Source of the DNA: an uncultured Clostridia bacterium
Lineage (GTDB): Bacteria > Bacillota > Clostridia > Christensenellales > UBA1242
NCBI GenBank assembly: GCA_934757865.1
Contig: CAKVLS010000009.1
Coordinates: 1-44,992 of the forward strand
Direction: 5' to 3'
DNA length: 44,992 bases
The notes under the pieces were generated by a model. That model did not search any database. It had not been told where the DNA came from and saw only the letters and a program-made list of their open reading frames with translations. The position numbers and the translations under genes were made by a program. The number at the start of each line of letters is the position of its first letter. Position 1 is the first letter of the stretch. Below, piece after piece: positions 1 to 7,793 of this stretch.

Positions 1-45
1 TTGCATTTTTTTGATTGAGATTTACTCATATCCACAACCAATCAC

Positions 46-84
46 TCCGTAGACCAACGCTCTATCCAGTTGAGCTATGGGCGC
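46..84 (-). pseudogene. truncated tRNA-Arg(ACG) 5' half, copy 1
   Basis: Read on the minus strand from 84, this gives a tRNA-like acceptor 5' strand (GCGCCCA), a D-arm (GCTC..GAGC) and an anticodon arm with loop CTACGGA (anticodon ACG). After the loop the sequence does not complete the anticodon stem, and no TGGGCGC acceptor partner or T-stem follows to the window edge. It therefore looks like a 5' tRNA half rather than a working gene. A diverged second copy lies about 197 bases to the right. Confidence 0.6.
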
Positions 85-125
85 ATATTAAGTTTTCATA
101 ACCTTGTTTTTTATTAAAGCTAAGG

Positions 126-242
126 AAACAAAGGTTATGGGGTCCCCGAAAAACTGTAGTTTTTTGGGGTGGCGAACATTATGTGCACAAAACGCAATTT
201 TGCGATAGCAAAATAAGTAAAAGCACAATAATGTAAGCAGGT
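126..242. other. hairpin-rich spacer between the tRNA halves
   Basis: A near-perfect hairpin pairs CCCCGAAAAACT with AGTTTTTTGGGG around position 155. A second, nested structure pairs CATTATGTGC (about 176-185) with GCACAATAATG (about 223-233) and encloses the small stem ATTTTGC-GATA-GCAAAAT. No ORF is visible. It may be a small mobile or repeat element or a folded RNA segment; its nature is unknown. Confidence 0.5.
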
Positions 243-282
243 TCCGTAGACCAACGCTCTATCTAGCTCTCGCTATAGGCGC
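243..282 (-). pseudogene. truncated tRNA-Arg(ACG) 5' half, copy 2
   Basis: This is a second copy of the same tRNA-Arg 5' half, read leftward from 282. The anticodon loop CTACGGA and the anticodon-stem 5' strand are kept. The D-stem is degraded (GCTC has become GCGA) and acceptor position 6 has changed. Only two or three pairs of the anticodon stem can re-form beyond the loop, and no T-arm or acceptor 3' strand follows. The upstream flank up to about 324 matches that of copy 1. Confidence 0.6.
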
Positions 283-436
283 ATATTAAGTTTTCATAAC
301 CTTGTTTTTTTATTAAAGCTAAGGCAAGTAAACTTTTATATCATTTTTTTGATACTCACATATTATATACGAGTGGGGACTTTTTGTCAATATTTTATGG
401 CGGGCTTACTCAAGATTTTTTGATTTTGTTTTAACA

Positions 437-466
437 TTGACAAGCAAGAGGCTTTTAGATTATAAT
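437..466 (+). promoter_or_regulatory. sigma-A promoter for the 53-aa gene
   Basis: TTGACA (437-442) and TATAAT (461-466) are both perfect consensus hexamers, separated by 18 bases. The predicted start near 473 gives a leader of only about 12 bases that begins at the AGGAG ribosome site. Confidence 0.8.
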
Positions 467-484
467 TAATTAAGGAGAAATAAT

Positions 485-646
485 ATGGTTGTTTTGTCTG
501 CCATTGGCAAATTCTTTAAGTTTATAATCAAAAGCGTAGTTAAGTTTGTGCTTTGGATTTTGAAAGGCTTTTTGTCTCCTATGGGGCTACTTATTAGGCT
601 ACTTGTAATAGGGGCTATAGTGCTTACAATCGTATTTGTATTTTAG
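485..646 (+). CDS. 53-residue basic membrane peptide
   Basis: Unrecognised small protein. It starts with ATG seven bases after AAGGAG and ends in TAG at 644-646. The N-terminal half (residues 1-28) is amphipathic and rich in Phe, Val and Lys (Lys at 9, 12, 16, 20 and 27). The C-terminal half (about 33-53) is one continuous hydrophobic segment consistent with a transmembrane helix. It has its own consensus promoter. Its stop codon overlaps the ribosome site of the next gene (TAGGAGAAAGAA-ATG at 656), so the two are probably translationally coupled. A small membrane partner of the 306-residue protein is possible, but the sequence gives no specific function. Confidence 0.7.
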   Translation: MVVLSAIGKFFKFIIKSVVKFVLWILKGFLSPMGLLIRLLVIGAIVLTIVFVF

Positions 647-655
647 GAGAAAGAA

Positions 656-1576
656 ATGGAACAAACTAAGAAAAAATCAAATTATGGGTTTTTGTTTGCT
701 ATACTAAAAGTGATTTTGGGCATTGTTATACTTGTAGTTTTGGTTTTGGGCGGACTTTACCTTTATGTAAGAATAGCCCTTGGTATTGATATCTTTGGGG
801 CGATTAAATCGGTTAAAAAATTAGGTCAGGACTTTCAGATAGAAGCCGTAGTAGATGCGCCATTTACTAGTGCAGACTCAGAGGGCGTTGAGGCACAATT
901 TAATAACGCCGGACTTGTTGGTTTTTATACAAAAGACGCAGAAGGCAACTATACCGTAAAAGATGACATCTCAAGTTTACCTCAAGCTACTTGCGATATT
1001 AGACTTACTGACAAACAACTTGCAGCATTTATGCAGACAGCAGTTATCTCATCTCTAAAACTTGAGGGCGAAGATGTTAGCGACTTGTCTTTTGAGATCA
1101 AACAAGTTAAATTTAGTAATTACAAGTCATCAACTACAGGCCCATCAATAGATGTTAATGTTGTACTATTTACATCTATCACTAGTATCAAAAAGACTCT
1201 TAATGTATTCCCACTTTCTATAGTTGCCAAGTACTTGCCAGATGACCTTTATATCTCAGCAAGTTTTACTGCCAAGAAGACCGGAAATAACACATTCGCA
1301 GTAGAGGGCTTGGGACTAAAACTTAACGGACTAAGCGAAAGTGAAACTGCAACCATTCTTGATATTTTAGGCAAAGCATCAAACTTAGGCAACTCATACT
1401 CAATCAGTGCAGAAGTTGGTAATACCGTTATGCAAGCATTAGTTTGTGGAAAAGACGGTCAGGCAGGATTTACAACAGCACTTGCACCACTTAATATTGA
1501 TGATTACAATTTTGAAAAAGACAGCGAAAATAGCACCATTTATTTTGTATTTAAGGTAAGAGTAAGCGGTGAATAA
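656..1576 (+). CDS. membrane-anchored extracytoplasmic protein, unknown function
   Basis: 306 residues. A lysine-rich N-terminus (MEQTKKKSN) is followed by one strongly hydrophobic segment at about 12-40 (LFAILKVILGIVILVVLVLG), then a polar, Ser/Thr/Asp-rich domain to the end. This suggests a single-pass protein with a large domain outside the membrane. There is no lipobox and no recognised catalytic motif. ATG follows AGGAGAAAGAA, which overlaps the stop of the 53-residue gene. Together with the following terminator this makes a two-gene operon. The fold resembles no family I can name with confidence. Confidence 0.75.
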   Translation: MEQTKKKSNYGFLFAILKVILGIVILVVLVLGGLYLYVRIALGIDIFGAIKSVKKLGQDFQIEAVVDAPFTSADSEGVEAQFNNAGLVGFYTKDAEGNYTVKDDISSLPQATCDIRLTDKQLAAFMQTAVISSLKLEGEDVSDLSFEIKQVKFSNYKSSTTGPSIDVNVVLFTSITSIKKTLNVFPLSIVAKYLPDDLYISASFTAKKTGNNTFAVEGLGLKLNGLSESETATILDILGKASNLGNSYSISAEVGNTVMQALVCGKDGQAGFTTALAPLNIDDYNFEKDSENSTIYFVFKVRVSGE

Positions 1577-1582
1577 AATACA

Positions 1583-1610
1583 AGTACCCATATATGTGGG
1601 TGCTTTTTTA
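1583..1610 (+). terminator. rho-independent terminator
   Basis: The stem GTACCCA...TGGGTGC around TATATG is followed by TTTTTTT, directly downstream of the stop at 1576. Confidence 0.8.
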
Positions 1611-1627
1611 TTATTAAATAGTTTTTT

Positions 1628-1656
1628 TTGATATTTACTTTGTTTTTTTATATAAT
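1628..1656 (+). promoter_or_regulatory. sigma-A promoter for the ABC transporter gene
   Basis: TTGATA (1628-1633), a 17-base spacer and TATAAT (1651-1656). A second TATAAT at 1662-1667 could act as an alternative -10. The predicted leader is about 48 bases. Confidence 0.7.
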
Positions 1657-1710
1657 AAATGTATAATTATGGTATAAAAATATCTCTACTAAAAAAAGGA
1701 GAATAAATAT

Positions 1711-4206
1711 ATGATTAGCATAAGACATCTTAGTAAGACCCACCATAACCGTGGCAACAATCAAGTAAAAGCTTTGACCGACATCAATATAGACTTTGAT
1801 GAAACAGGTATTACATTTATTTCCGGCGAGAGTGGTAATGGTAAGAGTAGTTTACTATCACTTATCGGTTGTATAGACTCATACGAAGACGGCGAGATTT
1901 TGGTCGATGGCAAAGACCTAAAACTTATGACCAAACAAGAACAAGAGTCATATCGTAATAGTTATATAGACTTTATTATTCAAGAGAACACTCTTATTCC
2001 AAGTCTTACCGTTGCCGAAAATGTTAGACTAGAAAAGTCAATCCACGGCGAGTATGCTAGTGACGAAGATGTAGACGCAGCTCTTGATATTGTTGGACTA
2101 AAAGGTTATGGCGACCGTATGCCAGCAGAGATAAGCGGTGGCGAAAAGAAAAGAGTAGCCATGGCAAGAACAATGCTAATGGATGTCAAAGTAATCTTAG
2201 TAGATGAGCCAACAGCCAGCTTAGACAAAAAGAACTCTACAATCGTTTGGGATGTTCTTAAAAAGTATTCTGAGAATCATCTAGTAATAGCAGTATCTCA
2301 CAACGAACAAGAGGTTAATAAATACGCAGACCGTGTTATAACCCTTGACAAAGGAACAGTTTTAGAAGATAAGAGACTTACCCCAAAACCTACCAAGAGA
2401 AAAAAGGTAAAGCAAGAAGACGAGCCTCAAAAATTCCAAAAGAGTAAATTAGGCGCTAAACAAACAGTTAAACTTGCATACTCATACCTATCATCTCGTA
2501 AAGTAAGTTTTTCATTTGTAACAATTTTGTCATGTTTGGCACTACTATTTTTTAGTGTGTTCTTCATACTTAATAGTTACGACTTTAACAAAGTCCTTGC
2601 TTATTCTGTAAAAGAGAGCGAAACACCTTATGTAGCTTTTGTTAACGGAACAACCGAAAACTCAAGCCCAATAACTGAAACTCAATCAAGCGAGATTATA
2701 GAAAAGTTAAGAAAAGACGGACTTCCAATTTTGAGCTCTTTCAAAGATATGGCAGAAGTTAACTTTGCAGTTAAGTTCGGTAATGGCTTCTATACCTCAA
2801 AGGCTCAAACTTTCACAGTTAGAGGTTTGCTTCAAGTAGAGGACGAAGTTGGCGATTACAATTCTATCGGCCAAAAAGTTTTAAGCGGCGCATACCCAAC
2901 AAGCGATAACGAAGTAGTTATCAGCGACTACATGGCAGAGCTTATTAGAAGATACGGAGTATACGCTAATGTAGGCGGAGTAGAAACTTTACTTAACAGC
3001 AGTGACTTGCAAGGTACAGAAAACGACAAATACGCTGATATCATCGGCAAAGAGATTGTAACCGATAACGGCAACATTGTAGTTAGCGGCGTATATGAGA
3101 CAGATTATAAGAGATTTTTATTTGATGAGGACCTTGGATTTAGAGGTTACGACAGAGAAGAATACACCTTCAAACTACACTATATTTATAGTACAGTACA
3201 TACAACTAGCGGTTTTATCTCAGCATATGCAGATTCGCATAAGACCGCTGAAAAAATAGTTGCAAGAATTGAAAAAGATTCTTCTAACTCTATTGACACG
3301 ACCAACTTCACAGCAGTTAACCTAGACGGTTCTGCAGAGACTTTCTATTTGAAAACAGGCAAGACTCTAAGCGAAGTAACTTCAACAGATGTTATTATAT
3401 CTGCTAAATTATACAATACATTAGTTAATGGATTGGCTGGTTATAACCAAATTGATGAAACTTCACTTACCGGAAATGTTGACTTTGGTATCAATCAAGA
3501 GGCAGGCGCTAACCTTTCACTTAATATCAGTATCGGCAATGGCGAGATGAAAACTTACACAATCGTAGGTTTGTACAAACAAAATGCCAGCGACACCGAC
3601 ACTAAGATTTATTTCACAAAAGCAAGATATATAGCAGATGTATTGTCTCAAACAACTTTCTCTGCTAGCACAAAGATTTTGTATACACAAGTAGGCAACA
3701 GCACTATCGAAAAAGTAATCAATAGCTTAGACGATACTAGCCTAGAGTTTGTTTCTATCAACTCAGAAACAATCAAAGATTATGGTAACAAGATAAGAAT
3801 TATGTCATCAGCATTTTTGATAGCTAGCGTATTTATCGCTATATACACATTGATGCTTATGTACTACTTCTTGAGCCAAATGATTGTAGACAAAAAGAGT
3901 GATATAGGTATCCTAAAAACTCTTGGTTGCGGAACAAAAGATATTATTAAGATATTTGCCCTATGTAGTTTGGCAATAGCATTTTTGGTATTCATCGCAA
4001 CAGTTATTTTGACGTTTGTTGCAGCAGCTCTTGCCAATGTTATTGTAGTTAGCCAAATCCCAGTTACAGTATCAGCGTTCTCAACTTCTGGTATCATGTA
4101 TTTGTGGATAGCACTTATCTGCTTGTTTGTAGTATTTGTTGGTACATCAATACCTATCGCAAGATACTCAAAACTACCACCAAAAGAACTACTAAAAATA
4201 TTCTAA
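1711..4206 (+). CDS. ABC transporter, fused ATPase and FtsX-type permease
   Basis: 831 residues in MacB-like order, with the ATPase first. The ATP-binding domain (about 1-225) shows Walker A GESGNGKSS, the signature SGGEKKR, Walker B VILVDEPT and the switch His in AVSHNEQ. A basic linker (about 230-255) leads to TM1 (about 268-290). A large extracytoplasmic domain (about 290-695) and three C-terminal helices (about 697-722, 745-777, 793-818) form an FtsX-type permease half. Proteins of this build usually act as dimers in the cytoplasmic membrane in lipid, peptide or antibiotic handling or as mechanotransmitters. The substrate cannot be told here. It is monocistronic, with its own promoter, AAAAGGAG site and terminator. 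Confidence 0.9.
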   Translation: MISIRHLSKTHHNRGNNQVKALTDINIDFDETGITFISGESGNGKSSLLSLIGCIDSYEDGEILVDGKDLKLMTKQEQESYRNSYIDFIIQENTLIPSLTVAENVRLEKSIHGEYASDEDVDAALDIVGLKGYGDRMPAEISGGEKKRVAMARTMLMDVKVILVDEPTASLDKKNSTIVWDVLKKYSENHLVIAVSHNEQEVNKYADRVITLDKGTVLEDKRLTPKPTKRKKVKQEDEPQKFQKSKLGAKQTVKLAYSYLSSRKVSFSFVTILSCLALLFFSVFFILNSYDFNKVLAYSVKESETPYVAFVNGTTENSSPITETQSSEIIEKLRKDGLPILSSFKDMAEVNFAVKFGNGFYTSKAQTFTVRGLLQVEDEVGDYNSIGQKVLSGAYPTSDNEVVISDYMAELIRRYGVYANVGGVETLLNSSDLQGTENDKYADIIGKEIVTDNGNIVVSGVYETDYKRFLFDEDLGFRGYDREEYTFKLHYIYSTVHTTSGFISAYADSHKTAEKIVARIEKDSSNSIDTTNFTAVNLDGSAETFYLKTGKTLSEVTSTDVIISAKLYNTLVNGLAGYNQIDETSLTGNVDFGINQEAGANLSLNISIGNGEMKTYTIVGLYKQNASDTDTKIYFTKARYIADVLSQTTFSASTKILYTQVGNSTIEKVINSLDDTSLEFVSINSETIKDYGNKIRIMSSAFLIASVFIAIYTLMLMYYFLSQMIVDKKSDIGILKTLGCGTKDIIKIFALCSLAIAFLVFIATVILTFVAAALANVIVVSQIPVTVSAFSTSGIMYLWIALICLFVVFVGTSIPIARYSKLPPKELLKIF

Positions 4207-4224
4207 TAAATGAGCGTATAACAA

Positions 4225-4256
4225 AAATCCCCAAAAACTTCTTTGGGGATTTTTTA
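4225..4256 (+). terminator. rho-independent terminator
   Basis: AATCCCCAAA pairs with TTTGGGGATT around AACTTC and is followed by a T-run, 18 bases after the transporter stop. Confidence 0.85.
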
Positions 4257-4391
4257 TTATATGCTAGCTTTTTGGTATATAATTTTTATAACAAAATTAT
4301 TAAAAAATAATATTACAAAAAATATACTCCAAGCATAAAAAACTAAAAAGATAATAATTCAAAAAGCACATATTGTATGCATAAAAAATAT

Positions 4392-4420
4392 TTGTTACAT
4401 ATAATTTTTCGTGGTACAAT
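4392..4420 (+). promoter_or_regulatory. sigma-A promoter for the VanZ-like gene
   Basis: TTGTTA (4392-4397), a 17-base spacer and TACAAT (4415-4420). The predicted start at about 4427 is the A of the AGGAG ribosome site, leaving an 11-base leader. Confidence 0.7.
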
Positions 4421-4437
4421 ATGCGTAGGAGAAATTT

Positions 4438-5073
4438 ATGAATACTTACATAGTTTTTGCACTTGTTGTTATATATTATGCGATAGTCCCAATCTTTTTG
4501 AGCCTATGCCCTAGGAGTGACAGAACTCGAAAGACAGCCTACCTTGTATACCTAATATTATTTATACCAGTACTTGTTTGCGGAGTTTTTGGCAAAGTTA
4601 ATATTGGCAAAATAGTAACAATCACATTTGAGAGGAGCGGCGGCGTAGCTGACAAAGTCTTTAACTTTAGCCCAATAACAAAAGATGTTAGGGATATAGT
4701 TATTAACATATTTATGCTAGTGCCAATGGGCATTGCAATTTATAATTTGTCTAATAAACATAGACTTTTGAAAGCTATTTTGTTTGGACTTTTGACTGGA
4801 GCATTTATCGAGACTATGCAGTTTATTTTGCCAATAGCAAGAAGCCCACAACTAACAGATATTATACTTAATACTATTAGCAGCCTAGTAGGTGCAGTAT
4901 ATGCATTAGTGCTTAGCAAGCTAAAAAGACAAAACAAAGAACAAACTTGCGAAATTGTGGAAGAGCAGGCATGCAAACTACAACCAAAGCCAAGCGATGA
5001 TGATAGTATAAAAGAAATAAAAAAGACCTTCAAAAAAGAAGAAGTCTTGATTGATAACAAAAAAGATGAATAG
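4438..5073 (+). CDS. VanZ-like family membrane protein
   Basis: 211 residues. Helices lie at about 1-22, 34-54, 80-104, 110-135 and 140-163. The central part carries the VanZ-like pattern: NIFMLVPMGIAIY, then GLLTGAFIETMQFILP with the conserved Glu-x-x-Gln, then LTDIILNTISSLVGAV. The C-terminal 50 residues are a charged cytoplasmic tail rich in Lys and Glu. VanZ itself gives low-level teicoplanin resistance, but most family members have no known activity. ATG follows AGGAG at a good distance. The gene stands alone between its own promoter and terminator. Confidence 0.85.
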   Translation: MNTYIVFALVVIYYAIVPIFLSLCPRSDRTRKTAYLVYLILFIPVLVCGVFGKVNIGKIVTITFERSGGVADKVFNFSPITKDVRDIVINIFMLVPMGIAIYNLSNKHRLLKAILFGLLTGAFIETMQFILPIARSPQLTDIILNTISSLVGAVYALVLSKLKRQNKEQTCEIVEEQACKLQPKPSDDDSIKEIKKTFKKEEVLIDNKKDE

Positions 5074-5080
5074 AATAACA

Positions 5081-5117
5081 AAAAAAAAGATGAGTAGAAG
5101 ATACTCATCTTTTTTTA
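5081..5117. terminator. rho-independent terminator, possibly bidirectional
   Basis: AGATGAGTA (5088-5096) pairs with TACTCATCT (5102-5110). An A-run lies to the left and a T-run to the right, so it could work in both directions. The 190 bases to the next gene (5118-5310) are AT-rich and show nothing further. Confidence 0.8.
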
Positions 5118-5310
5118 TTTACTTATTTAGTTTTAGAGTTAATTAGTTAATTTATAATTTGTTTAATCAACTTATAAACTAATTGTCAGTTCATGCTAAC
5201 CTAGTTAATTTTTAGCTTCTTTTTTTAACTTATATTCAATTAGTAAGCTTGCATCAGATAGTCATCTTATACAAGCTTAATTAAGTTTCAACCCATTTAG
5301 TAATTACAAT

Positions 5311-5787
5311 TTATTTAATTATATACTGCATAGGGGTAAATATCATACCGCCACTTATAACTTTTTCGCTTGATATAGGACTAAAGCCTAGCGTCTCATA
5401 AAAGCTCACTGCGTAATGAGTTGAGTCAACAGTTACTTTTTTGAGATTGTGACTTTTTGCGGCCTCTAAGATATAGTTAATTAGCATTGTTCCGTACCCT
5501 TCGCCCTTGCACTCAGTTAGGATAAATAGCAAAAGTATCTTTCCGCTAACTATATTGATACAGCTAGTAGCTACGAGTGTGTTTTCGTCTAATATCCCGT
5601 AGAAGATATAATCTTTACTTTGCATCTTTTCGGCTAAGTTCTCCACAGAGCAAAAGTCTATAAATGCATCAAGCCCGGACAAATTGTGCTTTTGGAGATA
5701 ATATGAGTGCTCGCTCTCCAAAAAAGAGTCCACGCATATATTAGATATATCTTTTAAGTTTCTTTTTGTAAGTTCAACTATTTTCAT
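5311..5787 (-). CDS. GNAT family N-acetyltransferase
   Basis: 158 residues. The GNAT fold is recognisable from the central strand LLLFILTECKGEGYGTMLINYILEAA, which holds a weakened acetyl-CoA loop (E-C-K-G-E-G-Y-G in place of R/Q-x-x-G-x-G/A), and from the late motif AVSFYETLGFSPIS near 125-138. The protein should transfer an acyl group from acyl-CoA to an amine; its substrate is unknown. ATG at 5787 follows GAGG and overlaps the end of the upstream YhhN-like frame by 14 bases, so it is the last gene of a three-gene minus-strand operon. Confidence 0.8.
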   Translation of the reverse strand: MKIVELTKRNLKDISNICVDSFLESEHSYYLQKHNLSGLDAFIDFCSVENLAEKMQSKDYIFYGILDENTLVATSCINIVSGKILLLFILTECKGEGYGTMLINYILEAAKSHNLKKVTVDSTHYAVSFYETLGFSPISSEKVISGGMIFTPMQYIIK

Positions 5788-6486
5788 TATTTGCCTCGTC
5801 TTTTTTAAGTTTTAGACTGGTGTTTAGTGCAATCAGTGTTTGAGATGGCACATAAAAAGCCCACGCAAGAAGCCCATTAGATATTGCACTAGCAAGACTA
5901 TTGCTTATTTGAAGATATACGCCATTTGCGACCGATAGTCCAATAAATATATCGCAAACAAAGAAAAGCACAAACCCTATACTAAATAATTTGTTTTCGC
6001 CAAAAGTGAAAAACGAGAATATAATGTTCATAAGCTCGTTAAAGATATACACGCTAGACACAAGGCTAAGTGCGTCAAAGGCGTCTTTTAGGACTGCATA
6101 AGCTATGATGCCGATAAGTATAGAGCCCACTATTCTAATAGATAAGTTGATTATATTTACTTTGTGATTTTTATTTTTTAGTATCAAATAGCAACAATAA
6201 ACTATTTGCGCCACAAGGAAAAATATCATACCAGCAAGTTTATTTTGAGGTTTTATCATCACAAGAAAAGTGTCCGCCCCAAGTGTAAGCAAAAGTCCTA
6301 TTGATATAAATAGATTGAACTTGTCAGCTTTTATAAATATCAAACTAAATGCAAAGCATAATGCTATGCAATAAAATATTGCAAAATAGGTACGACTTGA
6401 AAGTTATTAAGAGTTTCTATTAGTATAAGTAGTACAAGCTCAATGCTTGCAAATATTGCCGAGGCGATTATATTTAATTTTTTCAT
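5774..6486 (-). pseudogene. YhhN-like (TMEM86 family) membrane protein, frameshifted
   Basis: The natural start is ATG at 6486, with AAGGTG six bases upstream. This frame gives 40 residues, one hydrophobic helix ending VVPILQYFIA, and stops at 6364-6366. The protein continues in another frame from about 6373 (YCIALCFAFSLIF...) down to 5774. One extra T in the run near 6372-6376 would join the two parts. The downstream part has about seven helices with YhhN features: GLLLTLGADTFLVM, FFLVAQIVYCCYL and FYVPSQTLIALN. The family includes lysoplasmalogenases. The intact 3' frame has only a TTG at 6343 with no ribosome site. This is either a real one-base deletion or a sequencing error. Confidence 0.7.
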
Positions 6487-6496
6487 TGTCCGCACC

Positions 6497-7021
6497 TTAG
6501 TCTATCTTAACCCTTATAATGGCGCATGGGTCAGGCTTCCCGAACTTGGTAGACTCAAAGATTTCTACAACCTCAAAGCCCATATCTTTGAAACCTTTTT
6601 GAGCAGAAGTCCTATTTAGAGGCACGCTGTCCCATAGCTCTTTGGCACCAGCTTTTCTCGCTTCGTCAATTAGGCACTTGAGAGTAGGTTTCATATACCC
6701 ATTGCCACGGAACTCGCTATACACAAGTACGCCCATATAGTACTTACCATCTTCGCCCTTGCGGAAGTTTGTATATCCTACAAACTCATTAGTTTCTTTG
6801 TCCACAATATACGCATAAAATATTTTCTTTGGGATTATCTTTTCGGTGTACCACTTAGCCCACTTGCTCTCAGGAAAATCTATACACCCAGTGTCGTAGT
6901 GATAACCAGAGTATGACACATCATAGCCTGCATTGTATGACATTGTGTCGGGGTCTTCCATACATTTTTTTCTAAACCACAAATCTTTTAGCTCAGGGAC
7001 TTTTAGATAAACTTCTCGCAT
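6497..7021 (-). CDS. GNAT family N-acetyltransferase
   Basis: 174 residues from ATG at 7021, chosen because GAGGAG lies 7 bases upstream. An in-frame ATG at 7036 is not preceded by a ribosome site and coincides with the predicted transcript start. GNAT features are FVGYTNFRKGEDGKYYMGVLVYSEF, the CoA loop Y-S-E-F-R-G-N-G-Y with a following helix PTLKCLIDEARKAG, and the terminal region SAQKGFKDMGFEVVEI. The N-terminal 70 residues are rich in Tyr, Trp and Asp and probably shape the acceptor site. It is the first gene of an operon with the YhhN-like gene 10 bases downstream and a second acetyltransferase. The acceptor is unknown. Confidence 0.8.
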   Translation of the reverse strand: MREVYLKVPELKDLWFRKKCMEDPDTMSYNAGYDVSYSGYHYDTGCIDFPESKWAKWYTEKIIPKKIFYAYIVDKETNEFVGYTNFRKGEDGKYYMGVLVYSEFRGNGYMKPTLKCLIDEARKAGAKELWDSVPLNRTSAQKGFKDMGFEVVEIFESTKFGKPDPCAIIRVKID

Positions 7022-7042
7022 TTTGTCGCTCCTCATACTTTT

Positions 7043-7071
7043 ATGTTACCACGAAAAGCCACTTTTTGCAA
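7043..7071 (-). promoter_or_regulatory. promoter for the acetyltransferase operon
   Basis: Minus strand: TTGCAA (7071-7066), a 17-base spacer and TAACAT (7048-7043). The predicted start at about 7036 gives a 15-base leader carrying GAGGAG. Confidence 0.55.
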
Positions 7072-7221
7072 AACAATAATAGAGAACTATTTAATTTTAT
7101 ACAAATCGCAATGCCTCAGCTAAGCCTCAATTCATTAGCGGGCTAATGTATTATTTTATAAATTATACCTACGGCTTATACACACCTCTGTATGTGTGAT
7201 CTGTGGAAAGGTTGTAACAAA

Positions 7222-7257
7222 AAAATAACTCCCAATTATAGGAGTTACTTTTTATAT
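7222..7257 (-). terminator. rho-independent terminator of the mscL-Nudix operon
   Basis: On the minus strand AGTAACTCC pairs with GGAGTTATT around TATAATTG and is followed by TTTTTTG. It lies 25 bases beyond the Nudix stop. Between it and 7072 I see only AT-rich sequence with a short CATTAGC/GCTAATG hairpin near 7131-7146. Confidence 0.8.
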
Positions 7258-7281
7258 TTTGACTAAGTTAATAATAGGAGT

Positions 7282-7782
7282 TTATATCTCAACAACTTTG
7301 GTTTTAAGTTCCTCAGCGGTGCAAGAGTGCAGCTCATGGTGGAGTAGATTAAAATCTTCATCAAAGGCAAAAGTTCCATATAACTTTTCGCCTGCAAGCA
7401 CTCTAGGTAGCCAAGTTCTGTCGTCTGGGAACATATCGTGATAAGGTATGTTATCTACATCAAACCACATAGGATCCATCTCGTCACTCTTAGTTGGCAC
7501 TCCCTCAAAGTCGTGAGCGATGAAGATATGCATAATATCTTTTTCTTCGTGACCCTTGTTCCATTCAAAGAACTCAATAACGCCCACCATTTCATAATCT
7601 TTTGGTGTTACGCTTATCTCTTCTTGTGTTTCTCTTATCATAGTTTGGTATATAGTTTCGCCCTTTTCTTGTTTACCGCCCACGCCGTTAAGTTTGCCGG
7701 TAGCGAAGCCCCTTGCTTTTCTCGCAAGTAGTATTTTGCCATCTTTTATGATAAGTAATAATGTTGTTGGTATAAGTTTCAT
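7282..7782 (-). CDS. Nudix hydrolase, MutT/MTH1-like
   Basis: 166 residues. The Nudix box runs from about residue 37 to 59: G-K-Q-E-K-G-E, seven residues, then R-E-T-Q-E-E-I-S-V, with the usual Gly of the last triplet replaced by Ser. The sequence just before it (LLARKARGFATGKLNGVGGK) closely follows the substrate loop of MTH1-type 8-oxo-dGTP diphosphatases, so clearing oxidised purine nucleotides is the likely job. ATG follows AAGGAAATTGTGA, which lies at the end of mscL; the gap between the genes is 11 bases, so they are cotranscribed. Family assignment is firm, exact substrate less so. Confidence 0.88.
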   Translation of the reverse strand: MKLIPTTLLLIIKDGKILLARKARGFATGKLNGVGGKQEKGETIYQTMIRETQEEISVTPKDYEMVGVIEFFEWNKGHEEKDIMHIFIAHDFEGVPTKSDEMDPMWFDVDNIPYHDMFPDDRTWLPRVLAGEKLYGTFAFDEDFNLLHHELHSCTAEELKTKVVEI

Positions 7783-7793
7783 TCACAATTTCC

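Larger units (their letters stand above)
46..324. repeat. direct duplication of tRNA half plus upstream flank (46-125 and 243-324)
   Basis: Positions 46-125 and 243-324 are near-identical over the tRNA-derived part and about 40 bases of its 5' flank, including the shared stretch ttaagttttcataaccttg. The two copies lie in the same orientation and are separated by a hairpin-rich spacer (126-242). Both lose similarity just beyond the anticodon loop, as expected if one truncated unit was duplicated or two copies broke at the same point. Confidence 0.7.

Noticed and set aside
1..84. Functional tRNA-Arg at the left edge
   Set aside because: The anticodon stem, T-stem and acceptor stem cannot be completed from the bases present.
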